A stretch of DNA of 7,349 nucleotides from Bdellovibrionales bacterium (GCA_005792225.1 SXSP01000160.1:1-7349), one strand, 5' to 3'. Positions 1 through 5,976 are shown, counted from the stretch's first letter. Program-made: numbers and translations. The notes: generated by a model not told the origin, from the letters alone.

Positions 1-1019
1 ATGTGAATGGCTTTTCGTTGCCTTTCCGCTAAATCCAATAGGAGCATGGCGACGCTGTAAGCTTCCTCGCTGGTTGCGCAACCGGCGATCCAAACGCGCA
101 GCTCTTGCCCCGAATTCTTCGCCGCGAGCATTTCACCTAGGCGGGCAGCGAGAGCATCGAAGACATCCGCATCGCGAAAGAACGACGTCACGCTGATCAA
201 GAGCTCGCCTGCGAGTTCCTGTACTTCGCCCGGCGTGGTCTTGAGTCGATCGAGATACTCCTCGAACGACTTCATGCTGAGTTCAGACATTCGCTTGGCG
301 ATGCGCCTTTGAATTGTCGACGGCTTGTATTTGCGGAAGTCCGATCCCGTGCGATCGCGGATGATTTCAAAGATCGCCTGCATCCCCTGCTTATCGATCG
401 TGCCGGCTTTGAGACGATTTTCGTGCTCACTGATGATCGTCATCAACGTCGCCGCGATCGTATCGGGCGGAAGAATCGAGTCGACACTTCCCGTATCGAC
501 GGCCGATCTCGGCATGCCGTCGTACTTCGCGCTCCGGTCATCTTGAGCGAGCGTAATCCCGCCCATCGAGCGAATCGCGCGAATTCCTTCAGAGCCATCG
601 GAACCCGTGCCGGAGAGAACAATGCCGACCGCGCGGTTTCCGTAAGCTTGAGCGAGAGAAATAAAGAATGTATCCACCGAGGGCTTCGGCCGAGTTTCAA
701 CACCCGCGATAGTGAGGTGCATGTGACCGTCGATAATGTCGATATCATAGTTCGGAGGAACGACGTAGATCGTGCCCGGCTGAAGCTTCACACGATCTTG
801 CGCGCCGACGACAGGAAGACTCGTCTGACGCGAAAGAAGCTCAACCAGCATGCTTTTCGAGTGAGGCGCCAAGTGCTGAGCGACGACGATCGTTCCGGCG
901 AATTCTTTCGGAAGATTGCTAACGAACTGACCTAAAGCCTCAAGTCCACCCGCCGACGCCCCAACGCCGACGACCCAACCTTCCGCATTCTGCCTCGCGC
1001 TTGGTTGCACCGCGTGCAT
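1..1019 (-). CDS. CheB-CheR fusion protein, N-terminal 339 residues (cut by the window edge)
   Basis: Chemotaxis-type adaptation enzyme joining a CheB methylesterase and a CheR methyltransferase, which in classical systems remove and add methyl groups on receptor glutamates. No receiver domain precedes CheB, as is usual in these fusions. Seen: the CheB domain spans about residues 14-200. Its catalytic triad is Ser22 in GVGASAGG, His49 in VVAQHLAPHS and Asp141 in LSGTGSDG. The CheR N-terminal helical domain runs about 213-290 (FRKYKPSTIQRRIAKRM, then ISVTSFFRD), and the SAM-binding domain begins near 305 with GCATSEEAYS (313-322). That motif usually reads TGEE, so Ser317 replaces a glycine. 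The ATG at 1019-1017 follows a GGAG box with 8-base spacing. The frame is open to base 1, so the end of CheR and any following PAS or histidine-kinase domains (common in this family) are outside. No symbol is given because the fusion is neither cheB nor cheR alone. Confidence 0.93.
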   Translation of the reverse strand, partial: MHAVQPSARQNAEGWVVGVGASAGGLEALGQFVSNLPKEFAGTIVVAQHLAPHSKSMLVELLSRQTSLPVVGAQDRVKLQPGTIYVVPPNYDIDIIDGHMHLTIAGVETRPKPSVDTFFISLAQAYGNRAVGIVLSGTGSDGSEGIRAIRSMGGITLAQDDRSAKYDGMPRSAVDTGSVDSILPPDTIAATLMTIISEHENRLKAGTIDKQGMQAIFEIIRDRTGSDFRKYKPSTIQRRIAKRMSELSMKSFEEYLDRLKTTPGEVQELAGELLISVTSFFRDADVFDALAARLGEMLAAKNSGQELRVWIAGCATSEEAYSVAMLLLDLAERQRKAIH

Positions 1020-1272
1020 TTCGAAAACTCCACTTATTTAGTTTACCCAACACCCTGTTCATGCTGGCGCAAACCTAAAACCCCTCGAATGATGCGCTAG
1101 CCTAACTCATCCTGATCCCAGACTGAAGCACTGAAATGAAGGGAAAGATTACGGATTTTCGTAACCCGGTCGATCTTTACTAGAATCAGCAGGTGGGGCA
1201 TCTCGCACGCCACCCTAAATGCAAATCATTGGGTGAACAGCCCAAATTGTTTCGAATCCTACACAACTTAAC
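1020..1272. other. Intergenic region upstream of the CheB-CheR gene
   Basis: This 253-bp gap lies between the end of the SGNH-like gene and the start of the CheB-CheR gene, both on the minus strand. No convincing gene, tRNA or U-tailed terminator is seen. It contains two short inverted repeats: TTACG/CGTAA at 1149-1164 and TTGGG/CCCAA at about 1229-1245. It also holds a sigma-54-like element listed separately. The length suggests that the CheB-CheR gene has its own promoter. Confidence 0.5.
1197..1212 (-). promoter_or_regulatory. Candidate sigma-54 type -24/-12 element upstream of the CheB-CheR gene
   Basis: On the minus strand the 16 bases read TGGCGTGCGAGATGCC. This has the GG-N10-GC geometry of sigma-54 promoters and partial agreement with TGGCACG-N4-TTGCA. 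It lies about 180 bp upstream of the CheB-CheR start codon, which is long. The match could be chance, since only the invariant dinucleotides and some flanking bases fit. Confidence 0.22.
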
Positions 1273-1923
1273 TTAAGCGGAGCGCGTTCTCGCAGCGAGA
1301 AGCGCAGCGCAATTGCCTAACTCACGAGCGATGTACTCCGCGGCAATTGGCCCCGGATGAAGTCCGTCGGGAATCAGATCTTCGAGACGGTGATGCCGCC
1401 CATCGATGTGAACACCTTCGTCTTCATTCGCACGCTCAAAGAGTTGATCAAGCGGCACCACCACGGCTGCGAAACCGGCTTCGCGGTGAGCCCGCACTTC
1501 ATTCTCGATCGCCTCGTTCAATTCATCTCGATAAATTTGCAACGCATGAAATCCAGGAACACGACCGATCAAAATCGGAAGCCCGCGCGCCCGAAGTTCC
1601 TTAAAGAAACCTTTTAAAAACGCCTTAGCCTCACGCGGATCACCGAGACCGATAACCGAGTCCCAAAAGAGTAAATCGAGCGCGATGACCGCGGTCACTT
1701 GATCAAGCACCGAACGCTTCAAGGATGAAAGAACGCGGGCTCCTGGAGCGCCACCTTGAGCATGCGTCATCGAGCCGCCGAGCAAGCCGAGGGAACGTAA
1801 AAACCGTTTCGTTGGATTGCGATCCACGAATGCGGCACTCACGCTTGCGCCAACGACGAGAGTCTTCGCGAATGTCGAATGTAAAGAGGAAGCCATCGAT
1901 TCTGTCATCATGGGTGGAAGCAA
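1273..1923 (-). CDS. SGNH/GDSL-hydrolase-like protein
   Basis: A 216-residue protein with an SGNH-hydrolase pattern; members of this fold are esterases, lipases or carbohydrate deacetylases. Seen: block I is LVVGASVSAAF (22-32) with probable nucleophile Ser27 where GDS is typical. The C-terminal block is IPDGLHPG (184-191) with the Asp186/His189 pair three residues apart, as the family requires. A central block reads ALDLLFWDS (81-89). It occupies the place where a GxND motif is expected, but no such Asn is evident. No signal peptide or membrane segment is obvious, so it is probably cytoplasmic. The TTG start is chosen because GGGAG lies 6 bases upstream; the first ATG, four codons later, is too far from that box. 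It follows purT by 62 bp in the same direction without a visible terminator, so the two may share a transcript. The substrate is unknown. Confidence 0.75.
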   Translation of the reverse strand: MLPPMMTESMASSLHSTFAKTLVVGASVSAAFVDRNPTKRFLRSLGLLGGSMTHAQGGAPGARVLSSLKRSVLDQVTAVIALDLLFWDSVIGLGDPREAKAFLKGFFKELRARGLPILIGRVPGFHALQIYRDELNEAIENEVRAHREAGFAAVVVPLDQLFERANEDEGVHIDGRHHRLEDLIPDGLHPGPIAAEYIARELGNCAALLAARTRSA

Positions 1924-1985
1924 ATTAGTCTCCCACCCGCTCTTTCACAAGCCCCTGAGGGTTGACTTCGTCGATGGCGAACCGA

Positions 1986-3146
1986 CTACCGAACTCTCAC
2001 GAGAGCCGCGGCTTTTTTAGCGAGTGCACGGGCAGCCGCAACAGACTTGGCCGTCGCGAGCGCGACACCCATTCTGCGATATTCACGAGCATCGGGCTTG
2101 CCGAAGATCCGTACGTCGACGTCCTTCAGCGCCAGCGCTTTCTCTACCCCTGAATAGTCGGGAGCTTGAGATTCTTTTGTCGCCAAAATCACGGCTGAAG
2201 CCGATGGACCCCGCGTGTTGATCTTCGCAATCGGCAATCCCAGGATCGCACGTAAATGCAGATCAAATTCAGAGAGATCTTGAGAGATGAGAGTCACCAT
2301 TCCGGTATCGTGCGGCCTCGGCGAGAGCTCCGAGAAATACACTTCACCGTCGCGCCCGATAAAGAACTCGACGCCGAACAATCCCGCGCCTCCCAATCGG
2401 TCGGTCACTTTCTTGGCGATAGCTTGCGCCTTCTTCAGCTGCGCCGGCGTCAGTTTCGCCGGCATCCAGGATTCTTGGTAGTCTCCCCGCTCCTGCCGAT
2501 GCCCGATGGGATCGATGAAGAGGGTTTTTCCGTTTCGCTGCCGAACCGTTAGAAGCGTAATCTCCAAATCAAACCGGATGAACTCTTCGACGATCACTTT
2601 GGTTTGGTCACCACGCTTCCCCTCGGCGGCGTAGCGCCAAGCTTTGGCGACTTCTTTTTCCGAACGAACGACGGACTGTCCCTTCCCGGAGGAGGACATG
2701 ACGGGCTTCACCACGTTCGGAAAACCGATCTCGCGGCTGGCGCGAAGAAGTTCTTCCTCCGAGTCGGCGTAAAGATACCGAGCTGTTTTAAGTTTCAGCT
2801 CGCGCGCAGCCACGTCGCGAATGGCGTTACGGTTCATCGTCAAATGCGCGGCTTCGGCCGTCGGAACAACGGTGATGCCGGCGCTCTCGAACTCTTTCAG
2901 CTTCTCCGTTCGGATCGCTTCAATTTCGGGAACGATAAAATCAGGGCTGTATTTAGCGACGATCGACGCCAGAGCATCACCGTCCAACATGCTGATGACC
3001 TCGAAGGCATCGGCCACTTGCATGGCAGGGGCCCCTTCGTAGCGGTCCACGGCGATCACGCGCTGACCGAGTCGCTTAGCCGAAATCGCGAACTCTTTGC
3101 CGAGCTCCCCTGAACCCAGTAAGAGAATGGTCTTCGAAAATGCCAT
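1986..3146 (-). CDS. purT: Formate-dependent phosphoribosylglycinamide formyltransferase (GAR transformylase 2)
   Basis: Catalyses formate + ATP + GAR to formyl-GAR + ADP + Pi in de novo purine synthesis, replacing the folate-dependent PurN step. The 386 residues match the family length (E. coli PurT has about 392). Seen: an N-terminal PreATP-grasp domain with GSGELGKE at 11-18 and PEIEAI at 73-78. The ATP-grasp domain has [14 protein letters not shown] at 145-158 (Lys147 and the Ser/Gly-rich loop). It is followed by [18 protein letters not shown], then GVEFF and the metal-binding stretch [15 protein letters not shown]. The C-terminal domain is complete. These motifs separate PurT from PurK and other ATP-grasp enzymes. 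The ATG follows a strong GGGAGGG box by 4 bases. It is divergent from rpmG, and the SGNH-like gene lies downstream. No purine riboswitch was recognised in the leader. Confidence 0.97.
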   Translation of the reverse strand: MAFSKTILLLGSGELGKEFAISAKRLGQRVIAVDRYEGAPAMQVADAFEVISMLDGDALASIVAKYSPDFIVPEIEAIRTEKLKEFESAGITVVPTAEAAHLTMNRNAIRDVAARELKLKTARYLYADSEEELLRASREIGFPNVVKPVMSSSGKGQSVVRSEKEVAKAWRYAAEGKRGDQTKVIVEEFIRFDLEITLLTVRQRNGKTLFIDPIGHRQERGDYQESWMPAKLTPAQLKKAQAIAKKVTDRLGGAGLFGVEFFIGRDGEVYFSELSPRPHDTGMVTLISQDLSEFDLHLRAILGLPIAKINTRGPSASAVILATKESQAPDYSGVEKALALKDVDVRIFGKPDAREYRRMGVALATAKSVAAARALAKKAAALVRVR

Positions 3147-3440
3147 GAGCCCTCCCTTGAAGAAGCCGGGAGTTTTTCGGAGTGACTCTCGAAAGTCAAA
3201 GTCAGCCGCGGAGAATTTTGGCTCTAGATAGCCGAAATGACTGATTTTTGTGGCTGGCCGAGAGGTCCGCTAGCGAGCCCCTGGGCGACTCGGCTTTAAA
3301 TTTGACGGCGAGTACGCAAGAATGCTTCCTTTGGTTCGGGAGTTATGCTATCCCCAATGTTTCATTTCGAATAGAAACGGCTGAGCTGACCTGCCGAATG
3401 CATTGTAGGCGGCCCACTCTGAATAACGAACAGGTGACGT
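3147..3440. other. Divergent intergenic region between purT and rpmG
   Basis: These 294 bp must hold the promoters of both divergent genes. A TTGACT on the minus strand within the GACT-TTCGAG-AGTC inverted repeat near 3183-3200 could be a purT -35, and a TTGACG at 3302-3307 could serve rpmG. Neither has a convincing -10 at the right distance. An inverted repeat GCCGAG (3257-3262)/CTCGGC (3289-3294) is followed by TTTAAATTT, but its 26-base loop makes it a poor terminator. No gene is seen. Confidence 0.4.
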
Positions 3441-3620
3441 ATGGCTAAAAAGGGAAAAGTAAAAATCATCACTCTTGAGTGCACAGAAGCCCGCAAAGAA
3501 GGCAAGCCGCCGTCGCGCTACACGACTTCGAAGAACACTCAGACGCACCCCGAGCGCCTCGAGAAAAAGAAGTACAACCCAAATCTTCGTCGCCACACGG
3601 TTCACCGCGAACTGAAGTAA
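3441..3620 (+). CDS. rpmG: 50S ribosomal protein L33
   Basis: A 59-residue basic protein of the large ribosomal subunit, located near the E site. Seen: [19 protein letters not shown], then the family core [34 protein letters not shown] in the expected order and length (about residues 25-58). Of the four zinc-binding cysteines of the C+ form, only the first (Cys14 in LECTE) remains; the CPxC position reads NPNL. It is therefore a zinc-independent C- type that still keeps the C+ style spacing. The start codon has AGGTG five bases upstream. A strong terminator follows the stop by 25 bp, so rpmG looks monocistronic. It is not next to the usual secE-nusG neighbours within this window. It is the only plus-strand gene. 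Confidence 0.96.
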   Translation: MAKKGKVKIITLECTEARKEGKPPSRYTTSKNTQTHPERLEKKKYNPNLRRHTVHRELK

Positions 3621-3645
3621 GAGTCAGTCCCGTTCTCGAAAAAAT

Positions 3646-3678
3646 AAAAACCCGGAGCATCACGTGTTCCGGGTTTTT
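3646..3678. terminator. Bidirectional intrinsic terminator between rpmG and the HTH/CBS operon
   Basis: A perfect 11-bp stem AAAAACCCGGA (3646-3656) / TCCGGGTTTTT (3668-3678) encloses an 11-base loop. On the plus strand the U-run ends rpmG. On the minus strand the tail TTTTTATTTTTT ends transcription arriving from the CBS gene. The two convergent transcription units share it. Confidence 0.93.
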
Positions 3679-3834
3679 GCGTTTTGAATCCGAAGGAAAG
3701 AGTCAGCTCAGCTTGAGGGCCAGCCGTTTCAAGAACCAGAGAGCGAAGTTGGCTCCCCCTGGGCGGTGGGACCAGAGGACCAACCAACGCGCCCCAATTG
3801 CTTGGAGCTTCCAATCACGTCAAGGGAACTCAAG
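3679..3834. other. Long 3' untranslated stretch after the CBS gene
   Basis: About 156 bp separate the stop of the CBS gene from the shared terminator. The open frames here run into the terminator or lack a ribosome binding site, so none is called. Inverted repeats are present: GTTGG (3749-3753) with CCAAC about 28 bases later, and TTGGA-GCT-TCCAA at about 3801-3813. On the minus strand this would be a structured 3' UTR, or could hold a 3'-derived small RNA. Confidence 0.35.
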
Positions 3835-4284
3835 CTACAGCCTGATCTCCTGCTCCTTCGCCTTCTGGCGAGCCGAGAGCCGCGACAAAGCGACAATCTC
3901 TTCCCCCAAAAGCTCCAGGAGATCTCCCGAAGAAACGATCCCGACGAGACCTCCGTCGTCATCGACGACGGGAAGACGGCGCACGCCGTAGGTTTCCATC
4001 AGATGGATCGTTTCGTAAATGCCGGCATTTCGATTCGCGGTGACCAGCGCGGGAGTCATGACATCTTCTACACGCACCGAGTCCACTGGAATTTCGAGGG
4101 CGATGAGGCCCACGACAATGTCTCGATCCGTGAGGATTCCGATCGGTTTGGAGATGCCGTTGTCGTTGGTGCATACGACGACATCTCCGACGTGCGACTC
4201 ACGCATCTTGCGAGCCGCCTCGAATACGGGCGAGTTCTTTTCGACGACCGCCACATCCCGGCGGCAGAACTCCGTGATTGGCAT
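3835..4284 (-). CDS. Tandem CBS-domain protein
   Basis: A 149-residue protein made of two CBS domains, about residues 2-62 and 72-130. Such pairs form a Bateman module that binds adenosine nucleotides or SAM and usually acts as an energy or redox sensor. Seen: CBS1 has DVAVVEKNSPVFEAARKM and ends GILTDRDI. CBS2 starts EDVMTPALVTANRNAGI and has RRLPVVDDDGGLVGIVSSGDLLELL. The Asp of TDRD and of SSGD are at the usual nucleotide-contact positions. A charged helical tail follows (LSARQKAKEQEIRL). No enzymatic or membrane domain is attached. The ATG at 4284 is preferred over the GTG one codon earlier, because AGGTG lies 5 bases before it but only 2 before the GTG. The A of this ATG is also the last base of the upstream TGA stop (TGATG), so translation is probably coupled to the HTH gene. 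The ligand is unknown. Confidence 0.9.
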   Translation of the reverse strand: MPITEFCRRDVAVVEKNSPVFEAARKMRESHVGDVVVCTNDNGISKPIGILTDRDIVVGLIALEIPVDSVRVEDVMTPALVTANRNAGIYETIHLMETYGVRRLPVVDDDGGLVGIVSSGDLLELLGEEIVALSRLSARQKAKEQEIRL

Positions 4285-4598
4285 CACTGCACCTGGTGGC
4301 TAGCGGGAACGCCTGTCAGCGCCGCTTCCATCGCGCCAATGTGGTCGGCGATGTGACCATCACCGTTGCCAAGCTCCATGCCGTCTTGCGAGTTCTTCGC
4401 TTTTTTCCGGCGGTAGAGCGTACGACGGTTGATACCCAAAATGCGGGCAGCCGCCGTCTTCTTGCCTTTCGTGAAGCTCAACACATACTCAATGTAGCGT
4501 TGGTTCCACTCAGCGAGTGTTGGGAGTTGAGAACCTGCCGTCGGCTTCGGGAACTGAAGCGGCAATCCTGCAACTACGATTTCATCATGCATCATCAT
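4284..4598 (-). CDS. Stand-alone Fis-type (HTH_8) DNA-binding protein
   Basis: A 104-residue protein whose core, about residues 29-66 (WNQRYIEYVLSFTKGKKTAA, then ARILGINRRTLYRRKKA), is the Fis/NtrC C-terminal helix-turn-helix. In sigma-54 activators this domain sits at the extreme C-terminus after a receiver and an AAA+ domain. Here neither is present, and a polar tail of about 38 residues follows instead. It may be a small nucleoid-type or local regulator, or a relic of an NtrC-like activator. No AAA+ remnant can be read upstream, which argues against a recent truncation. The ATG at 4598 is chosen because AGAGGGGG lies 8 bases upstream. A GTG at 4607 is in frame but abuts that box. Two further ATGs follow directly (ATGATGATG). 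The stop overlaps the start of the CBS gene by one base, pointing to joint expression and possibly joint function. Confidence 0.85.
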   Translation of the reverse strand: MMMHDEIVVAGLPLQFPKPTAGSQLPTLAEWNQRYIEYVLSFTKGKKTAAARILGINRRTLYRRKKAKNSQDGMELGNGDGHIADHIGAMEAALTGVPASHQVQ

Positions 4599-4653
4599 CT
4601 TCGTCACCCCCTCTTACGATACGGGTTGTTACAATACGGGCGAGTTGGACCAT
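4585..4653 (-). CDS. Possible 22-residue leader peptide overlapping the HTH gene start
   Basis: A short frame begins with ATG at 4653, 7 bases after a very good GGGAGG box (4661-4666). It ends at a TGA at 4587-4585, so its last 14 bases overlap the HTH gene in another frame. The peptide has an internal repeat (ARIVTTRIVRGG) and an acidic end (DEDDDA). Ribosomes finishing here would be positioned at the HTH start, which suggests translational coupling or a regulatory leader. The ribosome binding site lies partly in a small stem (4657-4675). Coding status rests only on the ribosome binding site and position; chance is possible. Confidence 0.35.
   Translation of the reverse strand: MVQLARIVTTRIVRGGDEDDDA
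4614..4640. repeat. 12-bp direct repeat just upstream of the HTH gene
   Basis: TTACGATACGGG (4614-4625) and TTACAATACGGG (4629-4640) differ at one base and start 15 bp apart, one and a half helical turns. They lie 16-42 bp upstream of the HTH start. They could be operator half-sites for an autoregulator, or a by-product of the repeated RIV codons in the candidate leader peptide. Confidence 0.5.
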
Positions 4654-4688
4654 AGCGCAGCCTCCCGAAGGCGGCGTAATGTAGTTTT

Positions 4689-4796
4689 CTACACGACAAG
4701 AAGCAGAACGACACAGATCGAAAAAACGTACACGAATTTCTCACGTTCCGAGATCATGAATTTACCTAGGTAAAACGGGTTTTTTGCACTAAACAT
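4689..4796 (-). CDS. Possible very small membrane peptide in the HTH/CBS leader
   Basis: An open frame of 35 codons from ATG 4796, with an internal ATG at 4757 that gives 22 residues. The C-terminal half, FVYVFSICVVLLLVV, is one hydrophobic segment long enough to cross a membrane, and charged residues (ISEREK) come directly before it. Two starts are possible. The longer one falls at the predicted transcription start of the -10 box at 4803-4808 and would be leaderless. The shorter one has AGG 7 bases upstream, inside the palindrome at 4761-4774. No homologue is recognised. It may be a real small protein or a chance AT-rich frame. Confidence 0.33.
   Translation of the reverse strand: MFSAKNPFYLGKFMISEREKFVYVFSICVVLLLVV
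4761..4774. promoter_or_regulatory. Perfect 14-bp palindrome, candidate operator
   Basis: TTTACCTAGGTAAA is its own reverse complement with no central spacer. It lies about 22-35 bases downstream of the transcription start predicted from the -10 box at 4803-4808, a typical repressor position. It also contains the AGG that would serve the 22-residue form of the small membrane peptide. The cognate protein is unknown; the LysR and HTH proteins encoded alongside are candidates by proximity only. Confidence 0.45.
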
Positions 4797-4802
4797 ATTT
4801 AG

Positions 4803-4808
4803 ATTATA
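4803..4808 (-). promoter_or_regulatory. Consensus -10 box for the HTH/CBS operon
   Basis: On the minus strand this reads TATAAT exactly, in AT-rich surroundings about 200 bp upstream of the HTH gene and just after the LysR terminator. No good -35 is seen at 16-18 bp (AACTTT at 18 bp is the nearest candidate), and there is no extended -10 TG. An activator or an alternative partner may be needed. Confidence 0.5.
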
Positions 4809-4870
4809 GGCGTCATTTCGTTTCAAAAAGTTAAGAAATCAGCATGGAAATCTTGACGAGTTTACGGCCG

Positions 4871-4899
4871 AAAAAAAGCCCGCGATCACTCGCGGGCTT
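4871..4899 (-). terminator. Intrinsic terminator of the LysR-type gene
   Basis: On the minus strand a perfect 9-bp GC-rich stem AAGCCCGCG/CGCGGGCTT with a 6-base loop runs into seven Ts. It lies 40 bp after the stop of the LysR-type gene and separates it from the HTH/CBS unit. Confidence 0.95.
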
Positions 4900-4938
4900 C
4901 AAACTGAAACGGTCACTAAAACTCGTTTATCAGCCAAA

Positions 4939-5976
4939 TCACTTCGGGTATTTTTCTTCGAAGACCTCTTGCTCAAAATGGTGCGGCAACTCGATCGGGA
5001 TATTGTCGTTGGAGCCAGCTCCCGCGCCTGATGCTCCGGCCGTTGGCGAGGGTGCGGGACCTCCCGGCCGCGGACGAATTCCCCGGTTGTCTTTCTCGAG
5101 AAGTTCCGTCAGCTTTCGTATCGCGATCATGCGGCCGCTCGACTGCCTCCAGAAGGCGTAGAATGAGAGCACGATCGGCCCACTGAGGGAGAACGTTCGA
5201 AGATTTCCCTGCTGTATGGGCTGACCCGAGAAGTTCTTCGCCACGGCGGTGATGCACTTTCCCTGCTCTGCAAGTTTTAAGCAGAGATCCCAGTGATCAC
5301 TCTCTATGACTTCCTCCACGAAAATGTCGGCGGCCTGCAAGTGGTCGGAGACGAGTTTGTTGAGCTGATCATCCCAGCGGCAGCGTGCGAGCGGCAAGGC
5401 GGTGAATATCTCCGCGCGGTTCTTATAGCGCTCGAGCATATCCGCCGAGGCGCAGAACACGATCTCGGCTGAACCCACTTTTCCGTACTCAAGGCGCGGC
5501 GAGGTCGGCTGCTGAAGGCCCACGGCCCAATCCAGCTCGCCGTTGTAGACCTTATCGATCAATCGATCGCCCATCGTCTCGCGGGTCGTATTCACCGTGC
5601 CGAACGGCGAGTACGCATCGAAGTACTTCATCATGAATTCCATGACGGGACCGACGGAAAACGTCTCTTGAATTCCGATACGAACCGGATAACCGCCGAT
5701 CACCGTCGGCGAAACGACGTCGAGAAACCGAAGCCCCGACTCGAACATTTGGCGTGCGTGCTTAAAAAGAGTCTCACCCTCCACGGTGAGTTCGATACGT
5801 CTTGGTCTTCTGTGAAAGAGCGGCGTTTCGAGGAGTGTCTCGAGACGCTTGATCTGCTCGCTCACCGTCGGGATGGAAACACCGGTCACCTCGGCCGCTT
5901 CCTTCATCGACATTTTTCGAGCGACCTCATAGAAGTAATAGACCTGGTTCCAATTGATGTCCTTCAACTTTTTCAT
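4939..5976 (-). CDS. LysR-type transcriptional regulator with a Pro/Gly/Ala-rich C-terminal tail
   Basis: A 345-residue LysR-family regulator. The winged helix-turn-helix covers about residues 6-67; NWNQVYYFYEVARKMSMKEA resembles the NhaR-type start NxNxLYYF. It continues through VSIPTVSEQIKRLE, LFHRRPR and ELTVEGE. The substrate-binding domain runs about 95-290 and holds the expected paired sub-domains (RIGIQETF, ELDWAVG). From about residue 297 comes a tail not typical of the family: GIRPRPGGPAPSPTAG and further Ala/Gly, then an acidic end (FEQEVFEEKYPK). The total is 30-45 residues longer than usual. The ATG has GGTGGAG 5 bases upstream. It lies 161 bp after the HPF-like gene and has its own strong terminator, so it may be a separate unit. 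The inducer and targets are unknown; the NhaR resemblance in the DNA-binding domain does not prove a sodium-response role. Confidence 0.9.
   Translation of the reverse strand: MKKLKDINWNQVYYFYEVARKMSMKEAAEVTGVSIPTVSEQIKRLETLLETPLFHRRPRRIELTVEGETLFKHARQMFESGLRFLDVVSPTVIGGYPVRIGIQETFSVGPVMEFMMKYFDAYSPFGTVNTTRETMGDRLIDKVYNGELDWAVGLQQPTSPRLEYGKVGSAEIVFCASADMLERYKNRAEIFTALPLARCRWDDQLNKLVSDHLQAADIFVEEVIESDHWDLCLKLAEQGKCITAVAKNFSGQPIQQGNLRTFSLSGPIVLSFYAFWRQSSGRMIAIRKLTELLEKDNRGIRPRPGGPAPSPTAGASGAGAGSNDNIPIELPHHFEQEVFEEKYPK

Noticed and set aside
309..935. Open frame of 208 codons on the plus strand
   Set aside because: It lies antisense inside the CheB-CheR gene, whose minus-strand product has the full CheB triad and CheR motifs. 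The plus-strand product is Arg/Asp-rich with no recognisable domain.
1129..1185. A 15-codon plus-strand frame starting ATGAAGGG in the gap before the CheB-CheR gene
   Set aside because: It has no ribosome binding site and no feature beyond chance.
2604..3113. Open frame of 169 codons on the plus strand
   Set aside because: It is antisense to purT, which is unambiguous.
3248..3330. GGCCGAGAGGTC resembling the D-arm of tRNA-Ser/Leu
   Set aside because: No matching anticodon arm, T-arm or acceptor stem could be assembled around it.
3602..3814. Minus-strand frame of 70 codons in the 3' UTR of the CBS gene
   Set aside because: It starts at a TTG without a ribosome binding site and reads straight through the strong terminator.
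3479..3991. Open frame of 170 codons on the plus strand overlapping rpmG
   Set aside because: It runs through rpmG in another frame, through the terminator, and antisense into the CBS gene.
3766..4356. Open frame of 196 codons on the plus strand
   Set aside because: It is antisense to the CBS gene, which has clear domain motifs, ribosome binding site and overlap with the HTH gene.
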